NCBI GenBank assembly: GCA_008704415.1
Contig: VXIS01000039.1
Location: 124,001 to 188,000 of the forward strand
Length of the DNA: 64,000 bases
DNA from: Sphaerosporella brunnea
Taxonomy: Eukaryota; Ascomycota; Pezizomycetes; Pezizales; Pyronemataceae
Direction of reading: 5' to 3'
Shown here: positions 55,988 through 64,000 of the stretch, in pieces
Layout: the number at the start of each line of letters is the position of its first letter
Numbering within the stretch: the stretch's first letter is position 1
Program-made: the position numbers and the translations under genes
The notes under the pieces: generated by a model
What the model saw: only the letters and a program-made list of their open reading frames with translations
What the model was told of the DNA's origin: nothing
The model's database searches: none

Positions 55988-57704
55988 TGGGCGAACGTGC
56001 TTTTAGCTAGGATGTGTCGAAAGTTGTATCGTTCTTGTGCAATGAAGTTGTTTTAACAAAAAAGTAGAGCTGAAGGCGAGGTTCAGAAGCTGTGGTTTAG
56101 AAATAGACAGCGGCGTTCAAGTTTCAGCTGCTTGTTTGTGGCGTGGAACGGGGCGAAGATGGAGATGGAATGTTGTAGAAGCTGCAGCAACGGTCGGTGC
56201 AGGTGACGTATTGGAGCCCCGGGAACCTGTGCGGCAGTGCAGTGCGGTGTGGTGTTGCTCACTGCCTGAAATCAAGCCGCACCGCTGAGAGAGCTACGAG
56301 TTGTATGAAGTATATAAAGGATGTCATCGGAAGCTGTGTGCATATACAGGTATATATACGGAGAACTTCTATGTAGTTTCTTGTTTATGCGGGCTGATAA
56401 TGTGCATAGAGTGTGCATCGCTAATTCTCAGTATACGTCATGTCGAACATCACGTGCCATCCTCATGAATGCTAAAGTAAGCAGTCGATGTGCTACGTTA
56501 ACCTCCCCTGGTAAAAGAGGAGGGTCTGAGAAACGATTGGGCAGCCATTTGTCGCTTCATTATCGGGTGATCGGAATTGTCATAACTCGACCTGAATCGA
56601 GACCATTTTGAGGCAAGCGTTGATGGCCCCAAGACGTCACAACGTTTGCGAGATCTCAGACGTTTATTCAAGCATTTTTTTGGACTATCGGTAAAATTGC
56701 GGCACGCCCCCCCCAAAAAACCTTTAACTCCACGAGTTTGGTCGACCAAGGACTTATATCAACGCTAGGAAGCTGCTCTACAAGATCGTGTATTTTAGGA
56801 AGCGAAAATCGCACTGTGTTCTTTCTTAACGCCCACGGGGTTAGGGTTATGGGCAGTTGTCACGATCGGTACCCGTAGATAGCGAACAACAAGCTCCCCA
56901 GCCTTTGGGCTTCACCAGATATTCTTCAGCGACCACACGCACGCACATGTGGGAGGTTCTCGGGAACAAATTATTTCCGAGAAAATCTGAAAACCGATAG
57001 GAAGAAGTGAGGGCCAACAACCAGATGTTTGACACCTAAAAATTAAGTAACTATATGTGTTGTTTTCCATCCATGCTTCCATTTTTTGAATTCATAATCC
57101 ATCGGACCTATTTACGAGTACATACTTCCTATAAGTTGAAAAAATCGATTGGACGACGGCATTACAGCCATCCAGGACGGAGTGGGTAACAATTCATCAG
57201 AAATCGAGATCACGAAAGTACCGTCGTCGGGACGAATTCGACGATTTCGCACGGTACCATGGGGCAGTTTCGATCCGCCTAGGAAGTGCTAACATAATAC
57301 GGTTGAATGAGGAATTCCATTGAGTCTTAAGCAGCTCAATCGATATTATTTCTCATGGTGGCTTTTATGCCCTGGTTGAATTGACATTACATTATGCCTA
57401 GAGTGTGATTGCTAACTCTGTAGTCTGCCAATCTTCTTATCCTTCCTGTTAACGGTACATAGACCAGAGTAGAGTACACTCGCCGGCATGGCTTGTTTTT
57501 GCGCAACAGTTATGTCCCAAGTCCATGATATATAACCCATGGGTCGTTACCGAATCATACCGGGTGACGCCCGAGTGACACACCATGCGGCCACCAAAGT
57601 CTTGGCAGCGGGTGAGACAAGCGAACATCATGAGCCGGGCGGGTGGTCGGAACAAATCTCATCCCCCACCCCTCAACGACTCCAGCTTCAGCAAACCCAT
57701 CACG
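55988..57704. other. SIS1-ATP7 divergent spacer with a dispersed repeat
   Basis: About 1.7 kb. Contains copy 2 of the telomere-like dispersed repeat (56683-56852). The remainder shows no gene. Confidence 0.4.
56683..56852 (-). repeat. Dispersed repeat with telomere-like motif, copy 2
   Basis: Read on the minus strand this matches the interior of the repeat at 17938-18143: CAGTGCGATTTTCG, TACACGATCTTGTAGAG, CGTGGAGTTAAAGG and TGCCGCAATTTTACCGATAG. A telomere-like TAACCCTAACCCC borders one end; the other end lacks it. Confidence 0.75.
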
Positions 57705-58415
57705 ATGTCCGCAACCGCCGTAAATGCCCCCGGCCCCCACCTCAACAATCGTTAGTACCCACTAACCATTGTCCAGCGCAGCGCCGCCCTCAAGATCGAA
57801 TGGGCCAAACTCTCCAGCACGCTCGGCCTGAAGGGCCAGACGGCGGCGCAACTGCAAGCCTTCAAGAAGCGCAACGAGGACGCGCGCCGCAAGGTGGGGC
57901 TGCTGCACGATGCGCCGCAAGACATCGACTTTGGCTACTACCGCAGCGTGCTCAAGAACACCGCCGTGATCGATGAGATCGAGGCGGCGTGGAAGGCCTT
58001 CAAGCCCAAGACCTACGATGTCTCCAAGACCCTTGCCGCGATCAACCAGTTCGAGGCTGCCGCCGTTAAGAATGCCGAGACTACGAAGGCCAAGGTCGAT
58101 GCTGAGCTTCAGGATTTGTCCATGACCTTGAAGAACATCGAGGAGGCGAGGTCGTTCGATCAGTTGACCGTCGTATGTATCCGATGCCGGGACGGGGGAA
58201 GAGGTGGACGCTGATCTCTGTGTTTTCGTGGATAGGACGACGTTGCCAATGCTCGCCCCGACATCGATGTTCGCACCGAACAGATGGTCCAGAAGGGCCG
58301 ATGGATGCCCCCGGGATACAAGGCGAGTTTTTTTCGATCCCCCCATCCCCCATCATCATCACGCATATATCTAACCCCCTCACAGGAGAAGTTCGGCGAC
58401 CTCTCTGTTTTGTAA
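57705..58415 (+). CDS. ATP7: Mitochondrial F1Fo ATP synthase subunit d
   Basis: Four exons, 57705-57719, 57777-58172, 58236-58322 and 58386-58415; 175 aa, the family length. Subunit d is part of the peripheral stalk of ATP synthase on the matrix side. A 5-codon first exon (MSATA) joins [20 protein letters not shown]. Family motifs: [45 protein letters not shown], and the end [14 protein letters not shown]. The first intron (57720-57776) has a GTAAAT donor and a CACTAAC branch. The last intron begins GCGAGT after TACAAG and ends CACAG, a GC-AG intron. It converges with SEC8 (264-bp spacer). Confidence 0.95.
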
Positions 58416-58679
58416 GAGGGCGCGAGCGGTTCAAAAATCCCTTGTATCAAATAAAACCTCGGAGCAGCAGCAGGAGGAGGCTGCTTTCGTCGCTGTTTGT
58501 CGATAGAATTCAATACAATGTTGACTGTTGTAACCTCTCTTACTGCTGATGGAACTAAAAGCACTTGCAATTGGCTGTTACAATGATGATAGTATTGCAC
58601 ACTACAACGCTCCCAGGAAAGAAAGATGAAAAAAAACAACTGAGATTAGGAATTATAATTCCCCGCCCATTCCGCCTTC

Positions 58680-61600
58680 TTAAATACTCCACATGATCTC
58701 CGACAACGCCAGCAAGTTCTCATTCAAGCTTCTTCTCGCCTGCAGCGCCGAAGATGATTCACGGCGGTTACTCATAGCCTCTGAGAAATACAATTCCACC
58801 AGGACCTTGAGTTCATCGTACGAGAACTCTAGTTTTCCAGCCTTCGCATTAGCGATGAGAACATCCATTCCGCCGCCATACAGCGCGTAGAATCTGGCGG
58901 CGCGACCCAGATCCGCGGAAACATCGATGTTCTTGAGGTTTTGCTGGAGCACAAGAATGTTGCGCTGCATGCGGTCCACGCCGTCTTGGTTGATGATCTT
59001 GATCGTGCTCGCGTTCGCCACGAGGATGTGGGACATCAATGTTCCTAGTCCTCGTTCAACAAATCTAGAGGGGGATGTTAGTACGTTTCCGTGCGGAGGA
59101 AGAGAAAGGAATTACCTCGTTTCTCGCTGCGGCAGGGCACTCGCAATGTCTTCATCGAACCACACCAGGTCCGTGTTCAGCACCAACACATTCGTATCCG
59201 GAGTGGAGACGGCATTGTCTAGGCAGTAGTTGCCCTCGACCATGCACTTGTCGAGGTGATAGATGACTTTGCATCTCACCTCGGCGTGAAGGGTGAACAG
59301 TACCGTAGTGGCCAGCTCCTGGAAGGACTTTACGACTCCATCGAACGCGCTGACAGTATCGCTGGTCATGGGGAGGTAGATGGGCTTGTTTGCGTCGTGC
59401 TGTGAGCGTACAGACTCGATGAGCGTCCACCTCCTGCGCATACGGCCTCCAGAGCCGCTGCCATCATTGCGAGAGAAGTTTTCGGGCTCTTCGACGTGCC
59501 GGAGCTGCACCACCTTGCCCGCGAGCCAGCGCATACTCGTACAAAGTATGCATAGCGAGTTTATCACCTTGCGATCGCTGATCAGATCGTTTTGGGTCAA
59601 CTTCTGGCTGGCTTGCTTCGCCAATTCGACCTCTGTTTCTTTTTTCAGGTGCTCCGCGGTGGACGCATCTTCTGTGAGGTTCCATACGTTCTCTATCGCC
59701 TGGCGTATCGGTTCCTCTTTTGACCATCGTGCACTGGCCTTCATGTTGCCCGTTTCTACACGCGACACCAGCTCTTTGTACCACTCGTAACATTTGTCAT
59801 AGTATGAAGTCAACAGGTCAATGGTGAGCTGTCCAAACGCCTGATCTGGCGGGATCGTATCCAGCATCTTGCAGAATGCCGTGATGAGATCAAGGAATGC
59901 CACCGTGCCTTTCATGATGGGCTTGCCGGATCTGCTCATCCAGTTGCTGTCCTCGTGGAAAGCATCAATGTCGCTGGTGGTTTGGTTGAAGAGCTCGCGG
60001 ATCGTGTCGTCGAGTGATGGATAGAAGACGTTGACCAGGAAATCATCCAGGAATGACGGTAGAGTGCTGAGAACTATGCCAGAACCAGCAGGTACGATCT
60101 CTTTGATGTGGTTGAGGAAGGTGAGTGATGGCGGAAGCAGCAGGCCTATATTAAAGACACTGGGTTCGATCAGGAGTTTGTGGCCAGTGGCTGCTCCATC
60201 GGATGTATTGTTATTGTCTGAGGAGGCAACCGCAGGACGCAGAGACTCGCTAACTAAGCCTGGTACAGAGGCCTTCAGGATCTGTTGTAGATCTTCTTGG
60301 TCCTCTTTGAGGTCGCTCGTGGCGTTGACCTCCGTATTGGAGAGCTTGAATATTGTCTGTGCCATATTGTCAGTCAGAGTTGTCCATGGATGCCAGATTT
60401 CAACCATACCTTATTCATATCACGAGTGCCTCTACCAGCCACTATATTGATGATGGCATTGTGCAAGCCCTTTGGTGCAGCATGGTGAGCATTTTTACTA
60501 TCACTTTGGGTCAAGTAATCATGAAGCAATGACCGCATCTACAACTGTTAGCACAAGCCAGCCTAGCCTTGCTGGGGAGGCATTACCTCGCTCTGGATGA
60601 GCTGCCAGACTTCCACGAACCCATGCTTCCATGACTCTGCATCTTGCAGAGTGTCTCCACGTTTCGTTATACCTCTCACCACATCGTAAATGACTCGATA
60701 TCCTTCCATCACCGCTTCGAACTTGGAGTACAACGTGTATAACAAGTCATGAATGGTGGTTACTCGCACATCGTTTTCGCTCAAGCCCAGATCCATGGTT
60801 TTGCCATTGTACCCCCGAGTTCTCCCGGCAGTAAGAGAGCTGGGATGCCTCTGATCAACCTCGGTGTTGGTTTTGTCGACCAGCTTGAAGAGCTCGACGG
60901 GAAGGCGCTGGTTGACGGTGGCTATTGCGTTTGGCAGGTGGCCGAGGTTGTGGAGTGCTTCCAGACACAGTCTGATGTACGACAAGCTGTCCGCCTCTGG
61001 GTTTTTGTTGGTGCCTGCATCTTCAACCATCTACGCCTGTCAGTTAGGTTATAGACACGGTTGCAGGCCACACTTACGGGCTGGGTGGAATCATTTGAAT
61101 CCAGGAATTTATGGAGAGCTCTTCCGCCGCCCATAGAGGAAGCGTAGCCTGGAGCAATTAGCTATGTTACATTCTGGTTATCAGGCGCATAATACCATTG
61201 GCCGCGCTGCCGCTTGTGCTGTTTGCTACATCCAGGTTAGCTGCAGCGTCGTGCAACAGATCCCGCTCTCATACCTTCTTTATTGGCCGAATATGCTTTC
61301 CATCTGTCGTTGCAGTAAAGAGACTTGAGGTAGAGATGGTTGTGTAGTTCTTCGACAAGAATATCTGCCAGAGACTGCATTCACTAGTTAGATATCATCC
61401 TGAGGAACAACCACGCGTAGAGTAATTACCGATTCCTGACTCCCCAAATACGCGCGCAGGTCTGAGAGGGCGCCAATCTCCATCATGTCCGGTTCCCGGA
61501 TGCGGGTGAGTGCCTCGTCGAGAAGTTCTACAGCACCCAAAAACTTCTTTTCTGATATCCTCGCCTCCAACTTATCAGGGACGAGCTGGAGTTGTTCTCT

Positions 61601-62549
61601 TTATAAAAAAACGCAACCGTCAGCCAGGCTTCTATCGTTTTTGGGCACGAAAAATCACAGACATAGAGTGTAGAGTTTGAAGCATAGCATCGTATTTCTG
61701 CGAGTTATCAACCATGTTCTTCACCTCTGGCTTACTGGTTGAGAGATCTTCTTTCGCTTTTATTAACGATTCCCTCAAATCTCTAGCCTTCGCCTGCGAA
61801 GTCGTTATACTACGCATGATGGTGTGGAATGCGCCAATGGAACTATTGAACCCTTGGTGATGATCTGTTGTTCACGGTGGATTAGACAACGGAATGACTA
61901 AGGGAAGAAGGAGGAAGGGGAGAAGCTGTTCGATAGACGGGATATTGCGGCGCCGTACCGTTCACAATGGCCTGTAGAGCATATTGTAGGTCCTGATGCG
62001 TCTCCTTAAACCCGGGATACTGCCGCGCCATACCCAAGGAGCTGGTATCCATCAACTGAAGGGCGACCTTCACGGGCACACATTCCTCGTCCTTCATAAA
62101 GTTCCAGTCCCGCTCAATAACTCTCAGTATTTCTGTTTTTTTCCCCAACCACCCATCAGCATATCATTTCCCCTTCCCAAACCCATTGGATTGGACTGTA
62201 TTGGATACATACCATCCAGCTTCTTGGTTCCTGGCCCATACCCTGCCGCTACACCCTTTCCACTACCACCATTCGCACTCGCACTCCCACCCCCACCCCC
62301 ATTGCGCCCGTTTCTACTCCGAGACCGCGTATCGGGCCGCTCCCGACTTTTCTCCCGCTGCCCCTGCACTCCACCATACGCCTGGTACCCGCCCGCACCG
62401 GCTCCACCAGACTCAGGCGCCAACTCTCGCGCCCCACTGCGCGGTTGTCGATAATTCGAGTAGCCACCGTACCCGCCGTAGCCGTTGCTAGTGGCGGCGG
62501 CGCCGCCGTTGCTCGCACCGCCATAGCCCTTTCGCGAGCTGCCGCTCAT
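58680..62549 (-). CDS. SEC8: Exocyst complex subunit SEC8
   Basis: Eleven exons: 62213-62549, 61959-62132, 61663-61864, 61430-61598, 61275-61374, 61196-61225, 61078-61148, 60587-61030, 60410-60538, 59116-60356 and 58680-59064; 3,282 nt, 1,093 aa. Sec8 is a rod-like subunit of the exocyst, which tethers secretory vesicles to the plasma membrane at growing tips. The N-terminus (1-115) is Gly/Tyr/Ser-rich and disordered. The Sec8 N-terminal domain is clear: IMRSITTSQAKARDLRESLI, LSTSKPEVKNMVDNSQKYD, and SIEQLQLVPDKLEARISEKK created by splicing. A helical C-terminal region follows (FVERGLGTLMSHILVANAST, MQRNILVLQQNLKNID). Introns are 47-94 bp; one has a GTCTGT donor. The 30-nt exon 6 is Ser/Ala-rich. 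Confidence 0.93.
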
Positions 62550-62883
62550 CGTTGCGTTGCGTTCGTTCAAGCTCCTCCGGGGGGGCAGGTGGTGGCGTAG
62601 TAGTGAGTCACGGTGGGTGGGAAGATGATGACGATGAGTATTTGATTGTGATTTGTGGCTGAGTACTTTTTTGTCGCGTTCGATGTGACAGGTGGTGGTG
62701 GTGATACTAAACTATAAGACAAGACGTTGTTGGCTTTGCTCCTGTGAACAAGCAGCACTGCAGCAGAGCTCTCCCATCCCAACTAGTTAGATTAGGTTTA
62801 GATCAACGAATCAAATGCACTCTCTAGTCTCTTCTTCTCTGCCGGAGCACAACCACCACGAGCCACAAGCCACAGCGCCGAAG
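62550..62883. promoter_or_regulatory. Bidirectional promoter of SEC8 and PTH1
   Basis: A 334-bp spacer between divergent starts. It contains a short GGTGGTGGTGG repeat near 62692 and CA-rich leader sequence before PTH1. No TATA box is evident. Confidence 0.45.
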
Positions 62884-63577
62884 ATGGCATCACGAAAGCT
62901 GCTGGTACCATTCCCCACTTCCCCAGCTTAGAACATCCGCCGCTCAACCAACCTTACAGGTCTGTTCCATCGGCAACCCAGGGTCGGCATACCGCAACAC
63001 TCGGCACTCAGCAGGCCACAGCATCCTCGAGCTCCTCCGGGAATCACTCCAATTCCCAACCTTCAGCGCAGAGCGGGGCTACAACGGGGGGCTTCTATCT
63101 CGCAGCAGCTACGACGACACCTACACGCTGTTCCAGTCGGGTTCGCTCATGAATGTGTCGGGCAAGCCGGTCAAAACCGCTTGGCAGGCATTTCAGCGCG
63201 AGCTGCCGAGCCAGGAGGAGCGTGAGCGCGCGCTGCTCGTCGTGCTGCATGATGAGCTAGAAAAGCCCCTCGGCCAGGTAAAGCTGAAAAAGACGGGGTC
63301 GCCCGCGGGTCACAATGGGTTGATCTCGATTATTGCGCAGTTGCACACGAAGGTGGGTTGTCTCTGCAGAGTAGGGATGAGGGCTGAGTACTGATTGTGC
63401 GGGTGACAGGATTTTTTGAGGCTGGGTATTGGTATTGGGCGCCCGGTGAGCCACGAGAGCGATGTCGTGGCAAAGTACGTCCTGGGAAAATTTACTCCAC
63501 GAGAAAGAGACGTACTAGAATCACAGAGCCTAGAGAAGATCCTGCAGCAGCTGAAACAGATCTCCGAGATGCCTTAA
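62884..63577 (+). CDS. PTH1: Peptidyl-tRNA hydrolase (bacterial/mitochondrial Pth1 type)
   Basis: Three exons, 62884-62904, 62960-63352 and 63410-63577; 193 aa. Pth1 releases tRNA from stalled peptidyl-tRNA; the eukaryotic Pth1 form usually acts in mitochondria. SIGNPGSAYRNTRHSAGH has the substrate-binding Asn and catalytic His. LVVLHDELEKPLGQVKLKKT carries the catalytic Asp, and GSPAGHNGL is the conserved loop. FLRLGIGIGRP follows after the second intron, and DVVAKYVLGKFTPRERDVL is the expected C-terminal helix. A first exon of only 7 codons (MASRKLL) leaves almost no targeting sequence, so localisation is uncertain. Introns of 55 and 57 bp are standard. Confidence 0.95.
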
Positions 63578-63889
63578 AGCAAAGCTGAGGGAAGAAGACG
63601 TATTGGATTTTTTGTTTTGGCGTTTGAGGTTCCATGTACAAAAGAGATAGACGGCATACCTATTGGCTGGCGTTGACGTTCAATCGATATATTCCTTCCT
63701 GTATCTATATCACATAGATGAAGCTGAGCTGCATTGCGCACAAGCCTCATATTAGTATGATGATTGTTACGACTACTACTACGACTATGGGCTATACACA
63801 AGCAACCTATCCTAGGTGACCTTCTAACTCCCAAACTCCACGCTGCGAGTTGATTTTTCGTACCCTACTGCCTTGACAACCCAATGGCT
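63578..63889. other. Convergent 3' flanks of PTH1 and the right-edge gene
   Basis: A 312-bp spacer. No gene recognised. Confidence 0.4.
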
Positions 63890-64000
63890 CTATGGCTTGC
63901 GTTCCTCAACGTCTGATCCCTCCTCATCCGTGATGAGACCTTGCAGTTCGAACTCATCAGCATCTCGCACTTGGCGCTCCGCGGCATCTCCTCTGGGACG
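63890..64000 (-). CDS. C-terminal end of an unidentified protein (cut by window edge)
   Basis: The last 36 codons of a minus-strand frame enter from the right edge and stop at 63890-63892. The peptide is charged and acidic (RQVRDADEFELQGLITDEEG, then SDVEERKP), typical of a disordered tail of a fungal protein. The protein itself cannot be identified from this fragment. The frame and composition support coding, and convergent placement with PTH1 is consistent. Confidence 0.55.
   Translation of the reverse strand, partial: RPRGDAAERQVRDADEFELQGLITDEEGSDVEERKP

Overview
The window looks like nuclear DNA of a filamentous ascomycete (Pezizomycotina). Genes carry many short introns (about 47-105 bp) with GTATGT/GTAAGT-type donors, CTAAC/CTGAC-like branch points and CAG/TAG acceptors. 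The gene set is typical of that group: ATG101, a fungal RFX factor, YOP1, UreF, an F-box/RPEL protein and a GPI-anchored secreted protein. The long gene-poor spacers and small DNA transposons would fit an early-diverging lineage such as Pezizomycetes, but that placement is a guess. I see no tRNA, rRNA, CRISPR or bacterial-type operon.

Layout. 1.3-5.4 kb: RRD1 (PP2A activator) divergent from a repeat-bearing Myb-like protein. 5.4-8.5 kb: an intergenic block holding a Mutator-like element interrupted by a second element, and a hAT MITE. 8.5-16.5 kb: RPP1 (RNase P/MRP), URN1 (WW-FF splicing factor) head-to-head with proteasome alpha-3, an F-box/RPEL protein, a repeat, and a GPI-anchored cysteine-rich protein. 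16.5-35.2 kb: gene-poor, with a 109-aa cysteine-rich protein, a 56-aa zinc-ribbon-like protein, one uncertain coiled-coil gene and two adjacent TA-target MITEs. 35.3-40.9 kb: TIM17, lysyl-tRNA synthetase and COX15. 43.0-48.9 kb: ATG101, YOP1 and the RFX factor. 50.3-52.0 kb: a ten-exon seven-helix membrane protein with an apparent 3-nt microexon. 53.7-58.4 kb: UreF, SIS1-type DnaJ and ATP synthase subunit d. 58.7-64.0 kb: exocyst SEC8, mitochondrial-type peptidyl-tRNA hydrolase, and the tail of a further gene at the right edge.

Most genes are housekeeping genes of unrelated pathways (protein turnover, RNA processing, mitochondrial import and respiration, secretion, autophagy); their proximity does not suggest a cluster. 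The main novelties are splicing oddities (the 3-nt microexon, a consensus intron in the RFX gene whose removal would truncate the protein, a GC-AG intron) and a varied set of small non-autonomous transposons, several with intact target-site duplications. I did not find a new multi-gene system. Gene models were spliced by hand, and each multi-exon model keeps an open frame with a total length divisible by three. Family names rest on remembered motifs, not on database searches.
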